Source: Citrus sinensis (lineage: Eukaryota; Streptophyta; Magnoliopsida; Sapindales; Rutaceae). From it: a DNA stretch of 64,000 nucleotides. Every line of letters starts with the position of its first letter. Positions within the stretch are counted from its first letter, which is position 1. The stretch covers positions 38,837,001 to 38,901,000 of the forward strand of contig NC_068560.1 of NCBI RefSeq assembly GCF_022201045.2, read 5' to 3'. The notes below the pieces were generated by a model. The model saw only the letters and a program-made list of their open reading frames with translations. It was not told the origin of the DNA and made no database searches. The translations under genes and the position numbers were made by a program. Shown one piece after another: positions 24,020-35,652 of this stretch.

Positions 24020-26113
24020 CTAGCTGCCTCTGCTGAGTGACCTGGAGTTATTTAGCTCATCAGATGGATCCCAATCTGACGAGGAAGACCAAATCTTAGA
24101 GAGAGTGACGAAGACTTCGGAAATGGATGGGCGAGCATTTAGATCATGAGCTGTGCAGTTTTTAGCAAGCTGAGCCATGGAGAAAGCCAAGTCTAGGGGG
24201 TATTCATTCCTCAATGAAGGATCAATGAAGCCTCTGAGTTTTTCTCTCACATTGCTTTCTTCAAGCACCCTACTAATTGATGCATATAGCAATTCCGCTC
24301 CACAATTCTGATCACCAGTTACAGCTTCCCTTCCGGATAAGAGCTCCAATACCACAACCCCGAAGGCAAAAACATCTAGTTTAGGTGTGATCACTCCATT
24401 TTCAATATACTCTGGGGCCATGTAACCATAAGTACCAACCACATGCCTTGTCAATTGCAGTCCGTAACCCCCCTGCTCATGCTCATCGCTCTCTGCACTT
24501 CTTGCCAACCCGAAATTAGTAATCTTGGCTCTCAAGTTGGTATCCAAGAGAATATTACTGGTCTTCAAGTTCTTGTGGACATATGGGGGATTGGTGTACT
24601 TGTGGAGGTAATTGAGAGCATTAGCCACATCGTAAGCAATCTGAACACGCTGCTTCCATGTTAGATTATCAGAAGTCTGGTACCTGTTAGAGTGGAGCCA
24701 GTCACTGAGAGCACCATTGTCTGCAAACTCATAAACAAGGTAGGTGTTTCCTTCATGAACGCAAAAACCAGAAAGCCGTATTATGTTACTGTGATTGATC
24801 TTCTTCAAAATGTTGATCTCGCTTGAGACATCCCCCTTCATCACCTTAACGGCAGCATCATCACCTTTGAAAGACCCCCGGTACACAGAGCCCTGGATTC
24901 TATTCTCTTCACTAAAACTCCCAGTGGCAATTTTCAAATCTTGAAATTTGTAGAGAGTTAAAGACTCGACAGCACTTCGAAACCCTTGCGGGTGGGAGAG
25001 GGAGTTGCTGGCTTGAGGAAATAGCGAGTAATCAGCACAATCTAATGGAGTCTTAGGCGGTGGGACTCGTCCTGGAGTAAGCACTGGCGTGGGGTTCTTC
25101 TTAGAGTTGCGACGACGACGGTAGAGGCAAAATAGAAATGCGAATAAGGTGGCAACAAGCAGAAGCAAGAAAGCTCCGATCCCAGCACCTATGAAGACCC
25201 ATTTCTTAGAAGAGGTGGAGGAGTGAGATGGAGGAGTGAGCGTTGTGTGTGGAGAAGATGGTGGAGGAGATGGTACAGGTAGCTGGATCTTGCTGGGGGC
25301 AGTTTTAAGAGGAACTAGAATTGGAGTGAAGGGAAATATGAGGTCATCTTGTGACAGCTTATTAGCGTCAAGAACGCTCCGCTCGTCGACGTTGAAAAGT
25401 TGTGCAATTGCAGAGATGCTATCACCCCAGGTGACCATGTAAGTTAAAAGATGGTTGAAACCTGAAGCTGCCTGGTCTCGAGAAGGACAAGCACACCTCA
25501 AGGGAACAAACAAATCCAAACCCACAGTGAGATTCCTAGAATCCACTGGGTTCTGAGACATCATGGCCTGGCAAGTGGTTAGTCCTTGGTAGGTGTTGTT
25601 AGCCACACTTAAGTAAGTCTCCACGTGGTTTTGAATCGTGTAAGTGGTGTTGAACTGGTAGTAGTCACCGTCACCGCCGCCGGAACAGGAGCAGTTGACA
25701 GGGATCAGCACCGGGGTGTCGGTTGGTAAGGTGGCAGTGACGTTGGTTATGCTGTTGATGGAGGCGATGAGATTTGGGTGGGAGGTCTTGAAGAGATAGT
25801 CGATGGTGACTGGTGTGTTGTAAGAAGGATTTGATCGGAAAGTCAGGTAAGCTTGACACGATGGATACAATCCGTTGCAATCGAATCCTCTGGTTATGTT
25901 GTTGTACCTCGGGTCGTAGCAGGCCAGCTGATGGTTGTCTACGTATGTTTGTTGCCCTTGTATTGACCAGACCAACACCAACACCACTTCAACTTGAACC
26001 AACCAGCACCGGCAGAATTTAGCAGACATTATTGCTATTATTGAAACAAGGATAATCTGAGCAACTGAAAGCAACAAGGTAGTAGTAGAAGAAGAAGAAG
26101 AAGAAGATGACAA
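24020..26113 (-). CDS. LYK5: LysM receptor-like pseudokinase, LYK5 type
   Basis: Plasma-membrane chitin receptor family; in Arabidopsis LYK5 binds chitin oligomers and partners with the active kinase CERK1. Intronless, 697 residues from the first Met. Met29 (start at 26029) is the likelier start because it puts the hydrophobic VEVVLVLVWSIQG just before the mature end QQTYVDNHQL. The ectodomain (about 54-275) has LysM repeats linked by CSC (141-143) and CAC (207-209) motifs and several N-glycosylation sites. A Pro/Ser stretch precedes the transmembrane helix (about 305-331) and RRRR stop-transfer. Kinase-like domain about 390-675: the glycine loop is degenerate (IQGSVYRG), the AVKV lysine (about 423) is kept, HRD is HKN (about 513-515) and DFG is NFG (533-535), so it should be catalytically dead or very weak, as known for LYK4/LYK5. 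LYK4 is the alternative, but MMSQN and the kinase tail favour LYK5. Confidence 0.93.
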   Translation of the reverse strand: MSSSSSSSSTTTLLLSVAQIILVSIIAIMSAKFCRCWLVQVEVVLVLVWSIQGQQTYVDNHQLACYDPRYNNITRGFDCNGLYPSCQAYLTFRSNPSYNTPVTIDYLFKTSHPNLIASINSITNVTATLPTDTPVLIPVNCSCSGGGDGDYYQFNTTYTIQNHVETYLSVANNTYQGLTTCQAMMSQNPVDSRNLTVGLDLFVPLRCACPSRDQAASGFNHLLTYMVTWGDSISAIAQLFNVDERSVLDANKLSQDDLIFPFTPILVPLKTAPSKIQLPVPSPPPSSPHTTLTPPSHSSTSSKKWVFIGAGIGAFLLLLVATLFAFLFCLYRRRRNSKKNPTPVLTPGRVPPPKTPLDCADYSLFPQASNSLSHPQGFRSAVESLTLYKFQDLKIATGSFSEENRIQGSVYRGSFKGDDAAVKVMKGDVSSEINILKKINHSNIIRLSGFCVHEGNTYLVYEFADNGALSDWLHSNRYQTSDNLTWKQRVQIAYDVANALNYLHKYTNPPYVHKNLKTSNILLDTNLRAKITNFGLARSAESDEHEQGGYGLQLTRHVVGTYGYMAPEYIENGVITPKLDVFAFGVVVLELLSGREAVTGDQNCGAELLYASISRVLEESNVREKLRGFIDPSLRNEYPLDLAFSMAQLAKNCTAHDLNARPSISEVFVTLSKIWSSSSDWDPSDELNNSRSLSRGS

Positions 26114-26555
26114 CTTCCAAGGATAAACTAAAATCTCTCCATCTTACCCCCTGTCTCCTCTATGTCTACTAGTCTATATGAATTACAGATTTACGGGACA
26201 GGAGGAGAGGAAGGACACTTAACAAACGCTATTGTGTTAAGCAGGGACAACTACAGGGAGATGGATGATAATGAAAGGAGTCGGGAGTGAATGAATTGGC
26301 TGACTGGCTGGCTGGCTTTCAGATTTTATTTATTTATTTATTATTTGTAGTTGTTGAGCTCCCGACCGACTGTCGCAATCCCTTGCGGCCGGGCCCCTTA
26401 ATTGGTCAATAACAAACATTGCGTGTTTTAGTTTAATGGGTTATTGCAGGCAGCAGCTTGCAAGACTAATTGACAGACAGACCAGATGACTTTGGACTTT
26501 AGAAATAAATCAACGCGTTTTTGCTTTGACCATTTTTTGGTCCCAGTCCGAGTCT

Positions 26556-27447
26556 ACCACAAATAGGGATGGCAATGGGCACCGTCCGCGGCGGGTTTGC
26601 TATTATCAAATCCAAATCCGCATAAAATTTAAATTACTAAATTCACCCGCAACCCGCAACGGGTTTTAATTTTTTTAAAAAAACCCACCCGCAGCGAGTT
26701 TTAACAATTACCAAATCCGTAATGGTATCCGGCAAATTTTTTGCGGGTTTCCGTATTTAAAATCACAAATGTTTAATATATAAATTTATAATAATAACCT
26801 CAAATTCCATATAACATACTCAATTTTATATTTAAACAATATAAATGAAAAATTAAAATTTTCACATCAATTCAACACAAATTCTCAAATTTAAGTATAA
26901 ATTACACAAATCTATTTAAAAAACACAAACTAGTATCTAAAAATAATAATTATATTTCATATTATCATTTAAAATAAGCTCCAAGAGAAGATATTCATTT
27001 CATTCACCATCATAAGCACCCATCCAACACAATGCCTATAATAATAATTAAAATTAATATTTTCAAATACTAATTCGAAGTGAAATGCTTTTAGTTTTCT
27101 TTAGGTTATGACTTCAGAATAAGAGATGGGCCACATACACACATACACAACTTTGAGCCTTTGGCTATTTGGTAATTTGATTAATGATATTATTTTCTTT
27201 ATACATTTTTAGATTAAAATTAAATTAAAAATATTTGGAAAAAATAATGCGGATTTGGTGGATATCCATGCGGGTATCCACCGGATATAAGGTTAATACC
27301 AAATCCACTCGCATCCATGTGCGGGTTTTCATTTATAATACTAAACCCACCCGCAACGGGTAAAATTACCCGCAATGGGCCGGTTTTGGCGGGTGAATTG
27401 GGTGGGTTTGCGGGTTTGCGGGTACAATTACCATCCCTAACCACAAA
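26556..27447. mobile_element. hAT-like MITE with 8-bp target duplication
   Basis: The element spans 26564-27439 (876 bp). Ends are inverted repeats: TAGGGATGGCAAT on the left and ATTACCATCCCTA on the right (one mismatch). It is flanked on both sides by ACCACAAA (26556-26563 and 27440-27447), a perfect 8-bp target-site duplication, the hAT superfamily hallmark. Subterminal regions hold repeated GCGGGTTT / ACCCGC motifs in inverted orientation, as hAT transposase-binding regions often do. No transposase is encoded, so it is non-autonomous. The frames in it (for example 27220-27582 minus) are by-products of these repeats. Confidence 0.92.
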
Positions 27448-28060
27448 TTGCGCGGCAAGTGAGCAAATACTTACCAAGTATGTTAGTCCCAGGAGCACGT
27501 CTGCAAAAAAAGTTTGGGTCAGTTTTGATTTAATTCTTTCACGTAAGGGTTTATACAAAAAGTTTAAGAAAAAAAATTTCAAGTTAGGCTCGGTCTTCTA
27601 TCTTTTTAAAATATAAATTTATAAATTAAAATTTTAAAAAAGAAAAAAATATATCTCTAATTCATAAATAAATTATGATTAAAAGCCTTAAAATTATATT
27701 ACTAAAGGGATGCTTGAATTATATAAACATTTATTTGCTTCATTTCTATTATTCATTATTTTATTTTGTAATAATTATTTTCTTTAATTTATTATTATTG
27801 ATTGTAACAACTTATTGATTATTAATTCATTACATGTTTACAATAATTTAAAAAAAATACGGAAGCCCAGGTATTTCCCTATCATGATAAATTCAAAAAT
27901 CAAAATATTAATAAATTGCCTTATTTTAATCCAAGGGCATATTTGCAAATATAGCGTTAGGTTGAGGATAATTTTGGTACTACACATGACAAAATGAGAT
28001 TCCTTCGGCGGACCCTCCTTGAAAATCTAATTTCCAAAAGCAACTCAAATCAAGCTTTTA
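27448..28060. other. AT-rich spacer
   Basis: No gene or clear element seen between the hAT-like MITE and the SINE. Confidence 0.5.
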
Positions 28061-28440
28061 ATGCTCTACTCAACGGGCTTGGGCTTGTAGTCCAGTGGTG
28101 AATCATTGCCCTCAAAGTTAAACATGACTATAAGGGTAATGGTTTGAGTCCCTACGGACTCAACCTCTCTCAATTAAATATAATTGTGTGGAGATTACTT
28201 ACAACGTCTTTCTCTCTTGTGAAATGCGAGTGGAGTAGAGACATCCCTCCTCTGTAAGAGATATTTGGCTGGGCATGTGCTTCATAGACTAAAAATATAA
28301 TAATGTAAGTCCCATGTATATATATCTGATTGTAAATATCAGCGTGATGACCTGCTGTCATAACAGTTGTATATATCTCTGTGTAATACAGTAATCTGAT
28401 GCTTAATCAGTTCAAAAAAAAAATGCTCTACTCAACAGGG
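28061..28440 (+). mobile_element. tRNA-derived SINE with long target duplication
   Basis: The SINE body is 28078-28422 (345 bp). An RNA polymerase III promoter is visible: box A-like GTAGTCCAGTGGTG (28087-28100) and box B GGTTTGAGTCC (28141-28151), about 40 bases apart. The 3' end is an A run (28414-28422). ATGCTCTACTCAACGGG (28061-28077) recurs as ATGCTCTACTCAACAGGG (28423-28440), a target-site duplication of about 17 bp with one extra base, typical of LINE-driven retroposition. It is the same family as the SINE at 17259-17584. The duplication is nearly intact, so the insertion is fairly young. Confidence 0.93.
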
Positions 28441-29095
28441 GTGGGGGAATCATATGAAACCGAAAGTCAGTCGCCCAAATTAAAATAACTAAAATACTTA
28501 TAAATTATTTAAGGTTGAGTTATTCGTATTTTAAAATTTATTTTGAATACTCTAATACTTTATTACGCACACTCATTCGATAAATCTTAAAAATAATTTT
28601 TAGTCACACACTCTTACAAGTACTAAAATATTCTTTTATTAAACTCATATTAATAATTATTGATTCTTATTGCACCCACAAAATATTTCATCATTCTCTA
28701 CAGGATAATTCATAATGCCCAAGTAATCGATTGACTCAACTTTTCCTTATATTTGATATCCTTCTATATAAATGGCGTAATTTGTTAATCTTATTCAAAT
28801 TTGTTCTTCCCCCACGAAACTTTATTTCTTCGTGTGTTTTCATTTTTTGTCACATTGAGGTAAACAGTGTGCAGCCCGCTTGATGACTTCCTCGATCATG
28901 TACAGCTCAGTATTTTGTCTTTACAATGGATTAAATCAGATGATGATGGGAAAAAAATTATGATATTTAATTCTTTTACCTGTAATAGTATGTAACAAAT
29001 GAGTTTTAAGGGTACTAAACTTTTCTTAAAATATATTAGCGTCCTTAATAGTAAATTATATTATATTTTAGTAATATAAAATTTTGTTAAGTGTG

Positions 29096-29655
29096 TGGTT
29101 ATTTGAACCTACTAATTTCCTCTTTATACCAGTTTTTTAATTAAGAATTTTATGAACTAATAATTTTTGAAAAAAATACTTAATTAACCCTTTTCTTTAT
29201 TTGTCTTCTCAATTTCACAAGTTCTTATCAATTCATTTATATATTTTCTTTTGGCTACAAATAATTGATATAAGAGAAACAAAACTCACTATTTAAAATT
29301 GAACATCAAAAATATTTTATCAGTCTTGAAAGTTAATGAATATCAATAAATTAATTTTTACCAAACACAAAAACCAATATCAAGGAAAAAAATACTTGCA
29401 TAGAAAGTACAAAATATATATCATGATCTACTAAGATAAGAAAGGTGAAAAAAATTGAATTTAAGAGAAAGTGAAATTGAGTGTTTAGTTTGCAGGACAT
29501 GATAATATAGAGAATATATAATTGTAAGATAGAGAGAGAAGGAGATTAGTAAAGAGTAATTTTGAGATTTTAAATTTTAAATTTTTAATAATTGATTTAT
29601 TTTTTAAAATGGGTGTGGAGAGGAATTTGGTTGATTCAAATAGGCTCACCTTTTT
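29096..29655. mobile_element. MITE-like repeat with imperfect inverted ends
   Basis: The left end (around GGTTATTTGAACC, continuing to AATTTCCTCTTTATACC) is an imperfect inverted copy of the right end (reverse complement around GAGCCTATTTGAATC, continuing to AAATTCCTCTCCACACC). A second member lies at 43914-44285: both carry GTTTAGTTTGCA and AGAGAATAT followed by TTTTAAATT-rich sequence. There is no coding capacity. Exact ends and target duplication not resolved. Confidence 0.6.
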
Positions 29656-29716
29656 ATTAAAATTAAAGTGTTCAAAATATATATAGTGAAGTGCGAATAG
29701 CCCCACACATTTTAAA

Positions 29717-30147
29717 GTGTATGTATAGCTTATTTAATAACCATAAATACTTATTTAATCTCATAAACTCTTATTATAATAATTTTTTGTTGTTTAGTTA
29801 TTTTTTTAATAGAGATTTTGAAGTTTAAATAAGCTATTTTGCCTCTACTAACAAAATCTCAAATTTTGGACTTTTGAGAGTAAATGTTGAAAAGCTTTTA
29901 ATAAATGTTAAAATATGTAAAATATCCTCTATTTGTTTGACAATTTTATTTTATTATTTTCATAACATAACTTTAAAAAATTTACCTATTAAAGTAATTT
30001 CGTAAATTTTTAATAAAAGCTCTCATTAACAACTAAACAACAATTTTTTTTTTTGGTAAAACCTCTATTTATAAAAGCTCTACTTCTTTTCATAAAAAAA
30101 AAAAAAAAAAAAAAACCTCTACTTGAAAAGCTGTATCAAACGGAGCC
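29717..30147. mobile_element. Second copy of the GGCTCCGTTTGG-type MITE
   Basis: Shares the right end (reverse complement GGCTCCGTTTGATACAGCTT) and subterminal motifs with the copy at 13012-13369. The left end GTGTATGTATAGCTTATTTA is more diverged. An A run of about 20 bases sits near 30096-30115. There is no coding capacity. Confidence 0.65.
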
Positions 30148-30892
30148 AGAATATATTACGTTTATTCAAAGATAAACTTTTATAATTTGTAATATTTATT
30201 CAATAAAATAATTAGAATTTTTTAATACAAAAATTATTTGGCAAAATGTGAATATTTTAGTCATTGTGCGCAAACCCTGCACATTTAGGATGAATTTATT
30301 TACCAAATATGTATGATATTATTTTTTAGAAGTAAGTACGAGCCTAAATGTGCTCTAAAATTTACTCTAAATACTCTTAGTTTTATAAAATATTTTATTA
30401 CATAAATGTCATCAAATCAAATTACATACATACATTCGTCACCCCACCTTTTAAATAATTGGATACAAAATGAAAGCGTATTAAGAGACAGTTTTACCCC
30501 TCATCACTCATCTCAACAAATTGTCAATTTTTGTTTTTTTTGGAGGGGTCAAAATGTCCTTCATACAAATATGTTGCAGCACGCATTAAACTAGTCAGCC
30601 AACTTCATTTTCAAAACTCAAATGTCACAGTTTTCTTGCGTATCAATAACTCATCGTGTAGGAATTTCTTTTGACTTTTTCTTGAACGGTGATTGATATG
30701 AGCCAATGCCTTTTTTTTGTTCTTTTTTGGGAATTTTGGGGTTTCCATGATGAGCTCTGGCTAGATCACAAATTAGATTGTTTTCCTCCATATTTCCCAA
30801 CCCATTTTTTCGTAAAGCCATATGGGCATGATAGGAAAAGATGAGAGAAACGAAAATGGGATCATATTTGGAACTTTGTCAAGCTTGTAACA
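30148..30892. other. Spacer without recognised features
   Basis: AT-rich sequence; the short frame at 30406-30594 matches nothing I know. Confidence 0.5.
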
Positions 30893-31121
30893 AGGTTATG
30901 TTTGGAATTATAAAGAGTAATTGGAGTAAAATTTTGATTTTTAATTTTTAAAAAAAGGTGTAAAAAGTAAATGATTGTTGAGAGTACATAGCGCCCCACC
31001 ATAAGGTAATTGTCTAATAATCTAAATTTTCCAAACATGTCATGAAATTGTTTGCAAAGTGGACAATTTCAAAATCTAATCTATAAGTGAATCCCAAACA
31101 TAAGGAATCCCAAACACACCT
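30893..31121. mobile_element. Possible small MITE
   Basis: Begins AGGTTATGTTTGGAATT and ends, in reverse complement, AGGTGTGTTTGGGATT, giving an imperfect inverted pair about 230 bp apart; a second GGGATT copy (TTATGTTTGGGATT) follows inside the right end. No target-site duplication found, so this is tentative. Confidence 0.4.
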
Positions 31122-31949
31122 CAGGCGGCCTGAGGGCAGAGCCGCCGCATTATAGCAAGCAGCATTAGCTTAATTATAAGAGCTCAGCTCCTCAAAGTAT
31201 ATCGCTACCACTACTGATCCGAATTAAGATATAAACATCACTGTAGACTTCTCCGTGAATTGGCTTGGATTTATAATTAAACCGATAGTAAGAGAATTAG
31301 AGCTCTCCATTCTGAAATTGATGGACATCATTTGGAAGATTTCGACATGACATGAGCAGGAAACGTGCAGCATACTCACTCATTGCTGCTTGCAGCTGCA
31401 ACAAACCTATCTATTTCCAATTCCTCCTCGTTAGAAGCTCAGAGTGGGACTGCCCTCATGCACTGTCACGATAGCAACTTTGGTTTTCTATCTCCCAAAA
31501 ATCTGCTCGTGAAGCTATGAGCGCAACAAATTACATATGCAGCTCAATTGCGCCTTAGCCTTCTCTGCCAAACCAAAGGAATCAAGCTGGTAAGTTGGTA
31601 TATAAACATGCGCGACCTTCCCGGCAAAATTTATGTCACTAAGAAATTTGAAATGTATTGTCTTGCTGCAAATTGGATTCTTAAAGGCTCTAAATCTGGC
31701 TAAAAGAATAATTTCTTTTCTTCAATGTCGTTGGACTAGCCACTCCGTTACATACTGAAAAAAATTATTGAGATTTGGAGAATTCCCTTCTAGATTACAT
31801 ATGATACAAGTGGGGCTATTATGTCTACCATAAGGGAAAAAAAAAAATTCCATACTTTTGAGCTTACTCAACAGAATCAATTAGTGAGTCAGAACATAGT
31901 TTCGTGATGCTGAATATAAGAATGTCAGAATATAATCAAAATCACATAT
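31122..31949. other. 3' flank of the PhoD-like gene
   Basis: No coding feature recognised. The right part is probably the 3' untranslated region of the minus-strand gene ending at 31950. Confidence 0.45.
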
Positions 31950-33975
31950 TTAGTCAAGCTTGCATTTGCGGAGGAATAGCCTGAAGACTACTGCAGCTGC
32001 AAAATTGAGTCCTACCAAAGCAAAAAGCAAAACTGCAACATTGAACATAAAATCACTATTAGGAAAGAATGCTCCTCAAATAACATGTATCATGCATCAA
32101 AAAAGGAAAAAAAAAAAAATTCACATTTGTGTGCTATACACTTCAAAAAAATGCTGCCAAGTGTTGAAAAAAACATACCAGCCACAGAAAAATAGAATAA
32201 AATAGTCAGGCGGTATCTGACAATCCACGGCAGATCAACTTCAAGAGAGCAGTGCTTCTGATGTTCTCCCACTCTTAAGGTGGCTGCAGAGTTTACACTC
32301 TGTGCTTGTAGTTCTGATAATGAAATATTTACACCTATTGCAGGAATTCCATCTGTGTCCCTAACTTCAATTTTCAAGGCCACTGGAGTTGCATCCCAAT
32401 CTATCTCAATGGCTCCAAAATTTGGTTGGCCTATGATAAATTGATGAGCAAAGAACTCATGAAATTTTCTGAATAAAGATTTACAGGGAAAAAATGACAC
32501 GCATACCATATGTGCATGATCTGTGTCTGCAATTTTTTCCTATAACTCTCATTGTACTTGGCGTCCACCAAGCTAGAAATCTCACCACGAAATGAAATGG
32601 TGCTGGGACTGCCTTCTCAACAGCTTGTGTGAGCCCACTTGAGGTAATATCGTATAGTGCATATCCAACATCACAGTCATAACGTGTAATTTCACCAAAA
32701 TGAACATCCCCGCTAATAAAGAAGACTCCATTCCTCTGCAAGAGAAAACAGTAAGTGTAAGAAGGATAATTGATGCTTCGAAGCATCCTCTAGTTCCAGA
32801 ACAGAACAGAACAGGGGAGAAAAATGCACAGAAACAGAAGATGGTTTAAAAGATAAAATAAGAAGCTCCAATGCAGAAATTATTGATCGGAATTAAAAGT
32901 AGTTCAGCTGAATTCGGGATACACAACGTGAGGAGTGTATCAGTAATTATCACCTTACTATCAGCAATCAATTGAAAAAGGCGATCCCTCTCCTTAGGAA
33001 AACGTCCCCAAGACTCCATATAAAACAAGGGGCCGGTGGTAGCCGAAAGATTTGATATAACCTGAATCAGAGAGAAAGTTAACTGTAAACTTGCAAAGTA
33101 TGGTGAAATAAGAAAACTTCCATAAGAATAACAAATCTAACCAACATCTAATGTTGAAAAATTTCCCAATCATCAGGCGCACCACATGAGAGGCTTAATG
33201 AGCATTGGCACTCAGAATCAACCAAACCACATGTTACTTTTAGTTAAGACCACTGGTAGAAAAATCAATCACAGCCATGGTACGAAGGGAAGTGGTGTTA
33301 GTACTATGTGTATAGGCCAAGCAACTAAGGACGAAGGAGCCTCTTCTAATAAGGAGTACCGCTGACAATAAAATACAAAATTATGTAATTACGCAACCTG
33401 AAAGTACTGTAATCGATAAAATTTTCAGATACCTGAATAGATGATACAATTATGGTAATGGCGGAAGATGGACCGTTCAACTCTTTTTCCAACCATGTCC
33501 ATTGTGTGCTCCCCAAAATAGTTCCATCACTAGACAAAGGGTCTCTGTGGTATCTAGTGTCTAACAGGATTATCTGAAAGCATTAATTAAATATCCCCAA
33601 ATCAGAGCAAGGGTCAGACCTAGTTATCAAGAGAAGTGATTTGCATAAAAGTTGTAAGCAATTGGTTTGAATACCTTGATTTGTCTACCGACAGGTCCAA
33701 ATGTATATGATGTGTAGATGCCAGCCTGCATGCGACTACAATATGAAGAAAAGGCAAAGCAATTGAAATTTAGAAATGAAAGGAAGGATGATAATAAAAA
33801 AGAAGTTGTTGATCATACATATGAATGGAACCACTCACCGTGGACTGTCAAGAGGCTCATCTAAGAAATCAAGGAGAAGCCTTTGATTAGAAACTTTGGC
33901 AGGAAATTCTTTACCGGCATCATTCAATCCATAATCATGGTCATCCCATGTACCAATAATCTACAAGAATAAAAT

Positions 33976-34020
<45 letters not shown>

Positions 34021-34666
34021 ACAACGACAACGATGAGCAGTAAGTGTAGACGCGGTGACTAATTAACTAATTAAGTTCGTGATGATTCTTAGTTTGTTAT
34101 ACAGTGAAAGTGAATGAACACGTTCACGTATATACGTACCTTGGTATTAAGATTGTGGCGCAAACGAGAGTAGGCAGGATGATTCTTGATGATGTGGTAT
34201 TTAAAGTTCATTTCGTCTTGAGAGGTAGGGACAAACCTTGGAACATTCTTCCAGGGTCCAATGGTCCTTTCTTTCCCAAACATCTTAGAAGGACGTTTGA
34301 TGTCTCCATATATATTGTCACCCATCCAAATAAACACTTGGGGATCAAACTTTATAATCGCATCCCAAATGGGCTGCGCATACAACAAACACAAAGAGAC
34401 AAGAGTATTATTTATCAATTTACCAAAATCCCAAATTAAATTAAATGAAATTCGATTCATTACTAGGTAGCTAGATGTCTGCAGTCAAGTCAAGTGTAAA
34501 CCTGAGGAGCCGTTTGGTTAGCACATGAACCAAAGGCAATACGAGAGACGAGAGCTTCATGGTTAGCTTTCGTGGAATCATTACCACCGCCGCATGCAAA
34601 TTGCGATCCTATCAGCGCTCCCAATATAAAGACGGCCCACCACCGCCACCTCTTCACGCCGTCCAT
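31950..34666 (-). CDS. PhoD-type alkaline phosphatase-like protein
   Basis: Calcineurin-like metallophosphatase of the PhoD family, which hydrolyses phosphomonoesters or diesters using a metal centre. Nine exons in transcript order: 34666-34502, 34373-34140, 33960-33839, 33735-33675, 33573-33433, 33061-32954, 32735-32507, 32430-32179, 32032-31950; all phases agree, total 464 residues. Motifs: [10 protein letters not shown] near the N-terminus, WMGDNIYGD (metal-binding Asp), GTWDDHDYG (Asp/Asp/His), LLDTRYHRD, and SGDVHFGE (His ligand). An N-terminal hydrophobic stretch ([12 protein letters not shown]) suggests a signal peptide or anchor, and about 40 residues at the C-terminus (from [11 protein letters not shown] to the final KCKLD) look like one or two membrane helices, so it is probably membrane-anchored with the catalytic domain on the luminal or outer side. 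An in-frame upstream Met (34753) exists, but MDG at 34666 gives the better signal sequence. Substrate unknown. Confidence 0.9.
33976..34015. repeat. (GT)n(AT)n microsatellite in an intron
   Basis: A GT run passes into a TA run in the second intron of the PhoD-like gene, close to the acceptor of the exon starting at 33960 on the minus strand. Confidence 0.9.
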
Positions 34667-34753
34667 TAGCTTGAAGTTAGAGATGATGCAATGACTGATC
34701 ACCTCACATGCCCCGTTACTTACCTTTGGCCGTTCTGCTCTTCTTTCTTTCAC

Positions 34754-35652
34754 TTTCTCTTGCTGCGCCTGCCTCTGCGTAATGACGTAACCACTGTTTT
34801 TATTATTAATTTAACGGGATATTTTCTTCCACATTAACTCACGCATCAAAATTATTATTTTACCTTCAAAATCTTTAACACTATTAAAAAAATTCCTAAG
34901 ATCGCGGGGATATTGATTATTATTTTACATCAAAATCTCTAAATATTCGATTTACGTGCCATTTTTTTTTATTTTCTTTCATTTTAGTTATTGAAATTTT
35001 ATTATATTAAAACATTTAATATTTTCATAATAGATCGGATGTCTAATAAAAAGATAAAAATTTGTAAAAGAACTAGGAAAATAAGAAATAATTTTATCTT
35101 GAAATCCCTCAAATACCATTTTGACCTCAATCACTTTTTAATAATGTTAAGATTTTAACGGTAAAACGATGACAACTGAAACATATGGTGACAAAATGTA
35201 GTTGTCAAACAAATATTGGTAATAAATTGATATATCAAGAAACTTGTCGTGGGTATATGATAAGATACTTTAATTTATTCCTCTGCAGTGCACCAATTGT
35301 ATTTAATTTACTTTTATGTTTTTCATTATATGTATTATTTTTATATATTTACTTAATTTTAGAAAATAATTACAATAGTTTTTAAAATAAAAGAAAATTT
35401 GATGAATTAGTTGATTAAATCTACTTTAATTTCTTTTTATTTTTTCTTAGATATTTTAATTATACTTGGACTGCTAAAAGTGCTTTAATATAAATTTTAA
35501 TTGGTTATCTTATTCTTACCCTTATAATGTAGAAGTATTAAACTACCCAAAAATTTACTCAAACTTTAACATTATTTTAATTTATTCAAAATTCATTGTT
35601 TCTGCATGACATATTAGTATTGTTTTATCAATGTGACTATTAATATTTAACT
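34754..35652. other. 5' flank of the PhoD-like gene and AT-rich spacer
   Basis: The first few hundred bases likely include the promoter of the minus-strand gene. No other feature recognised. Confidence 0.45.

Noticed and set aside
24443..26022. Plus-strand frames opposite the LysM receptor gene
   Set aside because: Antisense shadows of a single well-supported intronless coding region.
27220..27616. Overlapping frames of 120 and 99 codons on opposite strands
   Set aside because: They run through the inverted GCGGGTTT repeats of the hAT-like MITE.
34104..34470. Plus-strand frames of 111 and 69 codons
   Set aside because: Antisense to the second exon of the PhoD-like gene and its flanking intron.
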